Origin: JTS-RE37 sp963756115
GTDB lineage: Bacteria > Bacteroidota > Bacteroidia > Flavobacteriales > Flavobacteriaceae
DNA: 64,000 nucleotides
Direction of reading: 5' to 3'
Assembly (NCBI GenBank): GCA_963756115.1
Contig: CAVWMN010000003.1
Location: 868,001-932,000, forward strand
Positions 27,946 to 36,627 of this stretch are shown piece after piece. The stretch's first letter is position 1. Every line of letters begins with the position of its first letter. The notes under the pieces were generated by a model, which was not told the DNA's origin, searched no databases, and saw only the letters and a list, made by a program, of their open reading frames with translations. The position numbers and the translations under genes are program-made.

Positions 27946-30900
27946 ATGAAAATACGCTACGATTTCTTGCTAATATCTTTTTTGCTTTTCCAGTTCTCCG
28001 GTTTTGCTCAACAGGATATCACTGTCTCAGGGACCATTACCGATGCGGCCGGTGAGCCCCTGCCCGGGGCCAGCATCGTCCTTATGGGTACCACCACAGG
28101 GGCCCAGTCGGATTTTGACGGGAACTACACCCTGGTTAACGTACCGGCAGATGGCACTTTGGCAATCAGCTATATCGGCTACACATCCCAGGAAATTCCC
28201 GTGGATGGCCAGACAACGATCAATATTACCCTCTCTGAAGATGCGCAGGCTTTGGATGAAGTTGTCGTAGTTGGGTACGGAACAGCTAAAAAAAGGGATC
28301 TCGCTGGTTCAATTGTCAGGGTTGAGGGCGATGTGGTTGCAGACAAGCCCAACGCCAACCCGGTTGCTTCCCTGCAGGGGAAGGTCGCTGGTTTATCGGT
28401 CGTTAACTCGGGACAGCCCGGGCAGGAACCCGATATTCGCATCAGGGGAACCGTTAGTAGAAATCAAACCAAGCCCTTATACGTCGTTGATGGAATTTTC
28501 AGTGAGGATATCAGCTATATCAATCCAAACGACATTGAATCTATAGAGTTGTTAAAGGACCCATCTTCGTTGGCCATATTCGGGGTAAGGGGAGCAAATG
28601 GTGTGATACTGGTTACCACCAAAAAGGCAAAGGCAGGAGCACTTAGTGTCACTTTTTCAGCCTCAACAGGTGTTAAGTACATCACTGGGAAACCTGATCT
28701 GGCCGATGCCGATCTGTTTAAAACATTATATGATGAACGATTGGTTAACGATGGTTTGGAACCATATGGTTCATATAACCTGTTCAATGGCAATACCGAT
28801 TGGATCGATCAGGTTAAAAACGATGGTGCCATTGTCCAGAATGCCAATTTAAGTATTCAAAGCGGCAATGAAACCAATAAACTGAGTATTGGCCTGGGCT
28901 ATTTAAAGGAAGAAGGGATTGTGCGCAATGAAGAGCTGCAAAGAATCACCTTTAATGTCAATGATGAAATACAGCTTTCCGATAACCTTAAAGTAGGTAT
29001 TGGTATCAATGGAGTAAAATCAGATCTGCCTGGTCCACCTCCCTTTAGCCCCTATAATTTTGGGGGTGCCCTGATCGCAACCCCTATAGTGAGTCCATAT
29101 AATGCAGACGGGATATATAATCAAATGCCCATTGCAATTGGCGGAGCACAGGTAGGAAACCCATTGCTCGTGGTAAACGAAAGGCTACCGACCACGGTAG
29201 ATGATACGTACCGGTTTGTTGGCAATATCTTTGCGGAATTAAAATTCTTAAAGGACTTCACATTCCGAACAGCCTATATGGGCAATTATGGAATCCAAAA
29301 AGGCAGAGGATATTCTCCCCTAACGCCGGTATATGTTGCGGAAAGTGATGAAGTTGCCAATTTTTCAGGGCAAATATTAACCAGTGTTTCGCAATACAAT
29401 AATACCAAACAGGATTTCCAGCAGGACTACCTGTTAACCTACACGAAAGATATTGGGGATCATGGTATCACAGCATTATTGGGCTATACCACCTTCCAGG
29501 AATATTTAGAAAATATCAATGGTTCGGTTAGGCAGCTTGCTGGGGGGGATCCTATTCCGAACGATCCAAGGTGGTGGTATTTAAACGTGTTCCCTTTTGG
29601 GGATCAGGATACACGGATTTCCAATTCCGCACAATGGGATAGGGCCACTACATCGGGCCTTTTCCGGCTATTATATAATTATCAGGGCAAATATATCCTG
29701 AACGGGTCGTTCAGGAGGGATTCTTCTTCTGAATTACCAAAAGAAACCAGGGCTCAGAATTTTTGGTCATTGGGTGCAGCCTGGGAACTGAGCAGGGAAA
29801 AATTCATGGAGAACAGCGCCATAAATTATTTAAAGATCAAGGGTTCTTATGGAGAATTGGGGAATCAATATAACGCCGTAAATTACCCTTACCTGCCCAA
29901 TTATCAATTAGGGGCTTCTGCGGTGCTGGGTAATCCGCAAGGTGTAATCCCGGCTTATGTTCTGGCCTATAGGAACACGAATGACCTAAAATGGGAAACC
30001 ATTACTTCCTATGAAGCGGGGTTTGAACTTGCAACCTTCGATAGCAGGTTACGGTTTGAAGCGGCCTACTATAATAAGTTAACCAAGGATCTGCTGGTTT
30101 TTGTGACAAGGGGCAGTGAGCGATTTTATACCAATGCCGGGGAAATCGAAAATAAGGGGTTTGAATTTTCAACAACCTGGACCGATGAGGCCGGGGCGGA
30201 TTTTCGATATTCACTTAGCGCGAATCTGGCGACCGTGGATAACACCGTAAATTCGGTTGTGGAACCCGGTTTTGAACTTTTTGCCGGACCGACCCGTACA
30301 AGCGAAGGATTCCCGATCGGTTCTTTCTTTGGATATGAAGTGGAGGGGCTCTACCAGTCGAATCTGGATATTCAGAACTCTCCCCCAAGTACTTTGGGAG
30401 AATATGCCCCCGGAGATTTTAAATACAGGGACGTTGATGGTGATGGCGTTATAACTGAAGATGACAGGACCGTTATAGGCAACCCTACACCCGATTTCAC
30501 CTATGGTGCAAGTGTGAATCTTGCCTATAGGAACCTCTCCCTTGATATAGATGTACAAGGGGTTTACGGGAATGAGATATGGCGAAACTGGGGCAATGGA
30601 AGTACCTTTGCCCAATTCAACTACCGGGCTGCAAGGGAAGACAGATGGATCGGAGGCGGGACTTCGAACTGGGAGCCAAGGTTGACGGAAGCCTCTGGGT
30701 ATAACAAACTGAACTCTACTTATAATATCGAAGATGGGAGCTATGTAAGACTCAGGAATGTCCAATTGGCGTACACTTTTAAACCACTGACAATTAATGG
30801 CAAAGATATTTCAAATATGAAATTATACCTCAATGCCCAAAACTTATATACCTGGAAACACAATTCCGGATTTACACCTGAAGCCGGCGGGACCCCCATC

Positions 30901-30972
30901 GAGTTCAGTATTGATAACGGCGGATACCCTATACCCGTAATAACGAGTTTAGGATTTAGTGTAACATTTTAA
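27946..30972 (+). CDS. SusC/RagA family TonB-linked outer membrane receptor
   Basis: A 1008-residue SusC-type transporter: signal peptide to about residue 22 (FSGFAQQ), a carboxypeptidase-regulatory-like domain at about 25-110 (ITVSGTITDAAGEPLPGAS), the SusC signature DEVVVVGYGTAKKRDLAGS, a plug domain (about 110-230, PLYVVDGIFSEDISYINP) and a beta-barrel ending in an aromatic residue (TSLGFSVTF). It imports oligosaccharides with TonB energy and works with the SusD lipoprotein encoded 28 bases downstream. Length is normal. Likely glycan substrate is inferred from the GH144 genes further down. Confidence 0.93.
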   Translation: MKIRYDFLLISFLLFQFSGFAQQDITVSGTITDAAGEPLPGASIVLMGTTTGAQSDFDGNYTLVNVPADGTLAISYIGYTSQEIPVDGQTTINITLSEDAQALDEVVVVGYGTAKKRDLAGSIVRVEGDVVADKPNANPVASLQGKVAGLSVVNSGQPGQEPDIRIRGTVSRNQTKPLYVVDGIFSEDISYINPNDIESIELLKDPSSLAIFGVRGANGVILVTTKKAKAGALSVTFSASTGVKYITGKPDLADADLFKTLYDERLVNDGLEPYGSYNLFNGNTDWIDQVKNDGAIVQNANLSIQSGNETNKLSIGLGYLKEEGIVRNEELQRITFNVNDEIQLSDNLKVGIGINGVKSDLPGPPPFSPYNFGGALIATPIVSPYNADGIYNQMPIAIGGAQVGNPLLVVNERLPTTVDDTYRFVGNIFAELKFLKDFTFRTAYMGNYGIQKGRGYSPLTPVYVAESDEVANFSGQILTSVSQYNNTKQDFQQDYLLTYTKDIGDHGITALLGYTTFQEYLENINGSVRQLAGGDPIPNDPRWWYLNVFPFGDQDTRISNSAQWDRATTSGLFRLLYNYQGKYILNGSFRRDSSSELPKETRAQNFWSLGAAWELSREKFMENSAINYLKIKGSYGELGNQYNAVNYPYLPNYQLGASAVLGNPQGVIPAYVLAYRNTNDLKWETITSYEAGFELATFDSRLRFEAAYYNKLTKDLLVFVTRGSERFYTNAGEIENKGFEFSTTWTDEAGADFRYSLSANLATVDNTVNSVVEPGFELFAGPTRTSEGFPIGSFFGYEVEGLYQSNLDIQNSPPSTLGEYAPGDFKYRDVDGDGVITEDDRTVIGNPTPDFTYGASVNLAYRNLSLDIDVQGVYGNEIWRNWGNGSTFAQFNYRAAREDRWIGGGTSNWEPRLTEASGYNKLNSTYNIEDGSYVRLRNVQLAYTFKPLTINGKDISNMKLYLNAQNLYTWKHNSGFTPEAGGTPIEFSIDNGGYPIPVITSLGFSVTF

Positions 30973-31000
30973 TAGAATTTAAGAATTAAAGTATTGTAAT

Positions 31001-32479
31001 ATGAAAAAAGATGCATTCTTCATTATAAAGTATGGGTTAGGTGCACTTCTTATCTTATCATCTGGCAATTCCTGTACCAGCGAACTCCTGGACACCAAGC
31101 CATTGGGGGTTGCAACTGTAGGGGATCTTACGACAGGTGGTTTTGAAGCAGATGCATTTGGATTGTATGGGCAGCTAAGGGATTCCGGGGTTTCTAACTG
31201 GACGAGATATTGGTTTCAAAGTATTCGTTCAGATGATGCTGCCAAGGGTAGCTCGGCAGGCGACCAGGCACAGGGGGGAGCTGATTTCAATGAATTTAAT
31301 TATACAATTGACAGTGGCTTTAATAATGAAAACTGGAATGATCACTATAAGGTAATTAACGCCTGTAATGATCTAATCGATGCCATCGAAGTTTCCGGGT
31401 TGACTGATAGTGGCACTATGGTAAATATGGCAGAAGCCAGGATGATCAGGGCATTTCTCTATTTTGATTTAAGAAGGGATTATGGTGAGGTTCCAATAGT
31501 TGCTGAAAAGATAACAGACGTAACAGATGGGAACAACCCAAAATCTACCGAAGCCGAAGTGGATGCTTTCATTGAAGCAGACCTCGAGTATGCAAGCGCG
31601 AACCTGCCTTTAACCTGGCCCTCTATTCATGTTGGAAGGGCTACAAAGGGATTTGCTGATGGGCTGATGGCTAAACTTTACCTATATCAGGAAAATTATA
31701 CCGCTTCATTGGAAAAAAGTCAGGAAGTTATCAATTCAGGGGTTTATGCATTAGAACCTTCATATAAAACATTATTTGGGATAGACGGTAACAATACCGT
31801 GGAAGCCATCTTTGAAATTCAACAATTAGTAACGGAAACAGGCCAGGAATTTGGCAATTCGTATTACCAATCACAGGGTGTAAGAGGTACAGGTACCTGG
31901 GACCTGGGATGGGGATTTAACGTCCCCACACAAAATTTGGTGGATGCTTACGAACCGGATGATCCCCGGGAAAACCACACTATCCTGGTCTCGGGTGAAG
32001 ATGATGGGGGTTATGGGGGTGGCGTCTTACCCGGGACTCCCCCGCTTGACCAGTTGTATTGGAACAAAAAAGCCTATACGGAAGCGGCTGACCGGGCGAG
32101 ATTCAGCTTACGGTTCAATCTTTGGGAGAACATAAAAATACTCCGGTATGCCGATGTGCTCCTCATGGCTGCTGAGGCTGCTATTCAAACTGGACAAACA
32201 GCCATTGCCACAGCCTATTTAAACCAGGTAAGAGCCAGGGCAAGGGATGGTGCGGATGTGTTACCAGACATAACTCCAGCTACATTAGAAGCTATCAAGC
32301 ATGAAAGGAGAATTGAACTGGCAATGGAAGGGGAGCGTTTCTACGATTTGGTTCGCTGGGGCGATGCACCGGCCATGTTGGGGGACTTAGGCTATGAAGC
32401 AAGGAATGAGTGGTATCCAATCCCACAAACGGCAATCGATCAGTCGAATGGGGTGTTGGTACAAAATCCAAATTACTAA
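31001..32479 (+). CDS. SusD/RagB family glycan-binding lipoprotein
   Basis: A 492-residue SusD-type surface lipoprotein with lipobox Cys25 (LILSSGNSCTSELLDT). It has the family hallmarks: an N-terminal helical TPR-like region (NACNDLIDAIEVSGL, AEARMIRAFLYFDLRRDYGE) and a C-terminal ERRIELAMEGERFYDLVRWG followed by YPIPQTAIDQSNGVLVQNPNY. It caps the SusC barrel and binds the substrate. Its last 70 bases overlap a longer reading of the next gene, but the true start of that gene is downstream. Confidence 0.93.
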   Translation: MKKDAFFIIKYGLGALLILSSGNSCTSELLDTKPLGVATVGDLTTGGFEADAFGLYGQLRDSGVSNWTRYWFQSIRSDDAAKGSSAGDQAQGGADFNEFNYTIDSGFNNENWNDHYKVINACNDLIDAIEVSGLTDSGTMVNMAEARMIRAFLYFDLRRDYGEVPIVAEKITDVTDGNNPKSTEAEVDAFIEADLEYASANLPLTWPSIHVGRATKGFADGLMAKLYLYQENYTASLEKSQEVINSGVYALEPSYKTLFGIDGNNTVEAIFEIQQLVTETGQEFGNSYYQSQGVRGTGTWDLGWGFNVPTQNLVDAYEPDDPRENHTILVSGEDDGGYGGGVLPGTPPLDQLYWNKKAYTEAADRARFSLRFNLWENIKILRYADVLLMAAEAAIQTGQTAIATAYLNQVRARARDGADVLPDITPATLEAIKHERRIELAMEGERFYDLVRWGDAPAMLGDLGYEARNEWYPIPQTAIDQSNGVLVQNPNY

Positions 32480-32502
32480 TTAGTGTCCAAAAAAAAACAG
32501 GT

Positions 32503-34935
32503 ATGAAAAATAGGATTCATTTAATTAAAACGGTGGCTTATGCGCTCCTGACCGCGCTGGCCATTACGAGTTGCCAGAATTTAGACAAACCCGGATTCGG
32601 AATTTATGAATTGGATCCTTCCATAGTAACCATTATTTCTCCTGAAGAAGGGTCATCCATTAAGGTTTTTGATGAGGTCACATCAGTGGATATAGAATTT
32701 GAAGTTAAAGATGACAATCTTGTCGATGAAATATCAATTGATTTGGACGGAACGGAGATTGCAAATTTGGATAATTTCAGCAATCCACGTCACATCACCG
32801 AAACCTTTACCTATGACGCGGTAGCAAACGGAAGCCATAAAATAACCGTAACATCTACCGATGTTAATGGTAAATCTACCTCTGCGGAAGTTAATTTCAG
32901 TAAAGAGCCCCCATACACTCCCACATATGATGGTGAAATCCTATACATGCCTTTTGATGGTGACTACAGGGATCTGGTTGATGGAAAATTGGCGGAGGAG
33001 GTTGGGACACCAGGATTTGCAGGTTCCGGTATTGCGGGTACCAATGCATATAAGGGTGCCCCTGATTCGTATTTAACCAAATCAACAGATGGGCTTTTAA
33101 ATCCGGAGTTTAGCGCTACTTTCTGGATAAATACCATTGCGGTTCCGGACAGGGCCGGGATATTGACAATTAGCCCGGAAGATGCCGTAAATCCTGGTAA
33201 TCCGAATAACAGGTCGAGTGGCTTCCGGTTGTTCAGGGAAGACGTAGGTGGGGAGCAGGTTCTCAAGTTAAATATTGGTTCTGGTGGGGATAATTGGTTC
33301 GACGGCGGTGCCGCTGCTGCATTGCCATTGGGTGAATGGGCACATGTGGCAATAAGTATGAGCGCATCGGAGGCCACCGTGTATATCAATGGGCAGGTCG
33401 TGAGCCAGGGGGCTTTCCCCGGACTGGATTGGACAGGTACTGATTTGCTTTCTATCGGTTCCGGAGCTCCCAGGTTTGTGGAATGGGGACATTTATCAGA
33501 GGAGAGCCCTATTGATGAGCTCCGTATCTTCGATAAAGCCCTCACACAAGCTGATATTCAGGCTATGATCAATGAGGCTAATCCGTATATTCCCCAATAT
33601 CCCGGCGAATCATTCTATATGCCTTTTGATAATGGGTTTGTAAATCTGGTTGGCAATATAGCGGCTACCCCGGTTGGGTCGCCTGAAATAACTGGTGACG
33701 CCTATGAAGGATCAGGCGCCTATATGGGTGCCGCCGATTCGTATATAACATATCCATCAGATGGATTAACCACCCCTGAGTTCAGTGCCAGTATGTGGTT
33801 TAGATTAAGCAACATACCGGATCGCGCCGGTATACTGACCATTAGTCCGGAAGATACAGCCAATCCGGCTTATCCTGATATTCAAAATAATAGATCCTCC
33901 GGAATCAGGTTGTTCCGGGAAGATGTGGGTGGTGAGCAGGTTCTAAAACTTAATATCGGTTCAGGCGGAGACAACTGGTTTGACGGAGGTGCTGCTGCGG
34001 CAATACCATTAGGTGAATGGGCGCATCTGGCAATAAGTATTGGGGCCGCAGAGGCAACCGTATATATAAACGGGGTGGCTGTCAGCACGGGGCCGTTTCC
34101 GGGGCTTGATTGGTCTGGTTGTGATGTTATTAGCATAATGTCCGGGGCACCAAGGTTTACAGAATGGGGTCATCTATCTGATCTCAGCAGTTTGGACGAA
34201 TTGAGATTCTTTAATAAGGCCTTATCTGCTGAAGAAGTTGGTGATGTATTTGGTGGGGAGGTTACACCACCGTACTTCGGAGCAACTTTGTATATGCCAT
34301 TTGATGGTGACAATGTCAATAAAGCTCAAAATGTTGCGGCAACAGTTGCAGGAACCCCCGGTTTCTCAGGGGAGGGTAAGGTAGGGTCCGATTCCTATGC
34401 AGGAGCTGCAGACTCTTACCTGACCTTCCCGTCTGATGGGCTAACTACCCCGGAATTCAGTGCTGCCATGTGGTATAAGTTAAACCCCGTCCCCGACCGG
34501 GCGGGTATTCTGGCGATCAGCCCTGAAGATGTTGCCAATGCCGGCTATCCTGATATTCAGAATGACAGGTCATCCGGAATTCGGTTATTCCGGGAAGATG
34601 TGGGTGGAGATCAGGTGCTTAAACTCAATATAGGTACCGGTACAGACAATTGGTTTGACGGTGGGGCTGCCGCCGCTATTCCGGCAGGGGAATGGGCACA
34701 CCTGGCAATTAGTATAGGGGCAACGGAGGCAACGGTCTATATCAATGGAGAAGTGGTAAGCACCGGATCCTTTACCGGGCTTGACTGGACCGGCGCAGAT
34801 GTTATTTCCATTATGTCCGGCGCGCCAAGATTTACAGAATGGGGGCATTTATCAGACCTTAGTTTTCTTGATGAATTATACTTTTTTGATAAAGCGCTTA
34901 CACAGGAAGAGATCCAGGCTCTTATGCTGGAATAG
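32503..34935 (+). CDS. Surface lipoprotein with three tandem LamG-like domains
   Basis: About 810 residues from MKNRIHLIKTVAYAL, with a lipobox (LAITSCQNL, Cys24) matching a SusE/F-position glycan-binding lipoprotein. An Ig-like domain (about 40-135, TIISPEEGSSIKVFDEV ... NGSHKITVTSTDVNG) is followed by three concanavalin-like LamG domains of about 215 residues each. Each shows PDRAGIL, SPED, RLFREDVGG, GGDNWFDGGAAAA, GEWAH and SGAPRF.EWGHLS. It probably holds polysaccharide at the cell surface for the enzymes that follow. It starts 24 bases after susD, in the same operon. Confidence 0.88.
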   Translation: MKNRIHLIKTVAYALLTALAITSCQNLDKPGFGIYELDPSIVTIISPEEGSSIKVFDEVTSVDIEFEVKDDNLVDEISIDLDGTEIANLDNFSNPRHITETFTYDAVANGSHKITVTSTDVNGKSTSAEVNFSKEPPYTPTYDGEILYMPFDGDYRDLVDGKLAEEVGTPGFAGSGIAGTNAYKGAPDSYLTKSTDGLLNPEFSATFWINTIAVPDRAGILTISPEDAVNPGNPNNRSSGFRLFREDVGGEQVLKLNIGSGGDNWFDGGAAAALPLGEWAHVAISMSASEATVYINGQVVSQGAFPGLDWTGTDLLSIGSGAPRFVEWGHLSEESPIDELRIFDKALTQADIQAMINEANPYIPQYPGESFYMPFDNGFVNLVGNIAATPVGSPEITGDAYEGSGAYMGAADSYITYPSDGLTTPEFSASMWFRLSNIPDRAGILTISPEDTANPAYPDIQNNRSSGIRLFREDVGGEQVLKLNIGSGGDNWFDGGAAAAIPLGEWAHLAISIGAAEATVYINGVAVSTGPFPGLDWSGCDVISIMSGAPRFTEWGHLSDLSSLDELRFFNKALSAEEVGDVFGGEVTPPYFGATLYMPFDGDNVNKAQNVAATVAGTPGFSGEGKVGSDSYAGAADSYLTFPSDGLTTPEFSAAMWYKLNPVPDRAGILAISPEDVANAGYPDIQNDRSSGIRLFREDVGGDQVLKLNIGTGTDNWFDGGAAAAIPAGEWAHLAISIGATEATVYINGEVVSTGSFTGLDWTGADVISIMSGAPRFTEWGHLSDLSFLDELYFFDKALTQEEIQALMLE
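32931..34932 (+). repeat. Three tandem coding repeats of about 655 bases (LamG units)
   Basis: Units start at about 32931, 33603 and 34279. The encoded proteins are nearly the same over long stretches, but many codons differ at third positions, for example in the GGDNWFDGGAAAA segment. This points to an old duplication kept by selection on the protein rather than a recent copying error. Confidence 0.75.
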
Positions 34936-35020
34936 AAAAATTAGCAGGCTCCGGAATTGAATGCATGATCTGACTGGCGTCTGACTACCATTTGTTAGTT
35001 AAGTTTAAGTAGTTTTCCTA

Positions 35021-35048
35021 AGCTGCATTCTTTAAAAGGAATGCAGCT
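35021..35048 (+). terminator. Hairpin with 10-bp perfect stem, terminator or attenuator
   Basis: AGCTGCATTC and GAATGCAGCT can pair around an 8-base loop, followed by the AT-rich run taaattttctaaat. It lies between the LamG gene and the first GH144 gene, and may end part of the susCD transcript or protect an upstream mRNA end. It lacks a clean run of T. Confidence 0.4.
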
Positions 35049-35073
35049 AAATTTTCTAAATAGGTTTTAATGT

Positions 35074-36444
35074 ATGCCGGCAAACTCAAATAAAATAATA
35101 GCAGTGATCCTACCTTTCCTGTTGCTTTTCTTAAGCTGCAATACAGGTAAAAAGGAGGATAAGCATACCGATAAATCCCATCGTGAGGAGGATCTTACTG
35201 ATGATCAACTCCTCGATTCAATACAGAAACAAACGTTCAATTATTTTTGGGATGGTGCCGAACCCAATTCAGGACTGGCGCGTGAGCGTCTCCATATGGA
35301 CAATATATATCCTACGTCACCCAAAAACACGGTAACAACAGGTGGCAGCGGTTTTGGTTTAATGGCCATTCTGGTGGGTATAGAAAGAAACTTTATTACC
35401 AGGGAACAGGCATTAAATAGATTTGTCAAAATAACTGACTTCCTGGAAAAGGCAGATCGTTTTCATGGTGCCTGGCCACACTGGATTGATGGTGAAACGG
35501 GAAAGGTATACCCTTTTAGTAAGAAGGATGACGGTGGCGATCTGGTTGAAACTGCCTTTTTGATCCAGGGATTATTGACAGTTAAGGAATATTTTGAAAA
35601 TGGGAATGAACAGGAAGTAGCTTTGTGCAATAAGATTCAAAAACTATGGGAAGAGGTAGAATGGGATTGGTATACCAAAGGAGGGGAAGATGTTTTATAT
35701 TGGCACTGGTCGCCCAATTATGGATGGGAGATGAATTTTCCTGTTGGAGGCTACAATGAGTGTTTAATTATGTATGTGTTGGCGGCTTCATCGCCAACGC
35801 ATGCTATTAAAGAATCCGTATACCACAAAGGGTGGGCATTGGATGGGGCAATTGCATCGAAAGAACAGTTCTATGATGAAGATCTGGTGCTTAATTATTT
35901 TGAACACGATGATGCTCCGGTAGGCCCTTTATTCTGGGCTCATTATTCATATTTGGGCCTGAACCCGCAAGGCTTGTCAGATGGTTATGCGGATTATTGG
36001 AAGCTTACCCAAAACCAGGCTAAAATTCATTACAAATACGCAGTGGCCAACCCTGAAAATTTTAAAGGATATGGCGAACGCATCTGGGGGTTGACCTCCA
36101 GTTATTCTTTAAATGGCTACTCCGGACACAGGCCAGGTGAAGATCTTGGCGTCATCTCTCCTACCGCGGCGTTATCCTCTTTTCCCTATACACCCCGCGA
36201 GAGCATGCAAATGCTCAGGAACCTTTATCAAAACCATGATTCGTTAATTGGAATATACGGCCCTTATGATGCCTTCAGCTTTCAGGACAATTGGTTCGTG
36301 CCAAGGTACCTGGCAATTGATCAGGGACCTATTCCGGTAATGATCGAAAACTACCGCACAGGTCTTTTATGGAAGTTATTTATGAAAAATGAAGATGTAC
36401 AAAGAGGCTTGAAGAAATTGGACTTTACGGTGCAAACACCTTGA
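35074..36444 (+). CDS. GH144-type endo-beta-1,2-glucanase-like lipoprotein (first copy)
   Basis: A 456-residue lipoprotein (lipobox LLFLSCNTGK) of the PF10091 glycoamylase family, which includes GH144 endo-beta-1,2-glucanases. Signature segments: QTFNYFWDGAEPNSGLARER, TTGGSGFGLMAILVGIERNF, ADRFHGAWPHWIDGETGKV, DDGGDLVETAFLIQGL, WDWYTKGG...LYWHWSPNYGW, FWAHYSYLGLNPQGL, GVISPTAALSSFPYTP and AIDQGPIPVMIENYRTGLLW. The (alpha/alpha)6 fold acts on beta-1,2-glucan or a related gluco-oligomer at the surface or in the periplasm. The family is clear. The exact activity is inferred. Confidence 0.85.
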   Translation: MPANSNKIIAVILPFLLLFLSCNTGKKEDKHTDKSHREEDLTDDQLLDSIQKQTFNYFWDGAEPNSGLARERLHMDNIYPTSPKNTVTTGGSGFGLMAILVGIERNFITREQALNRFVKITDFLEKADRFHGAWPHWIDGETGKVYPFSKKDDGGDLVETAFLIQGLLTVKEYFENGNEQEVALCNKIQKLWEEVEWDWYTKGGEDVLYWHWSPNYGWEMNFPVGGYNECLIMYVLAASSPTHAIKESVYHKGWALDGAIASKEQFYDEDLVLNYFEHDDAPVGPLFWAHYSYLGLNPQGLSDGYADYWKLTQNQAKIHYKYAVANPENFKGYGERIWGLTSSYSLNGYSGHRPGEDLGVISPTAALSSFPYTPRESMQMLRNLYQNHDSLIGIYGPYDAFSFQDNWFVPRYLAIDQGPIPVMIENYRTGLLWKLFMKNEDVQRGLKKLDFTVQTP

Positions 36445-36627
36445 TGACCCAGGTAGATCAGCCAGTGGTTGGTTAAACTGGAAAGGGTTTTTGTAAATTC
36501 ATAGGCTTATTTGATCATGTTCCCTGACCGTGTTAAAATAATGGCACTTATTAAGGATCAAACCGATCAAAAATTCTGAAAGCCTGGGGAAGGATCAAAA
36601 TAGTATTCGCAAGAAAGGTTGTATAGG

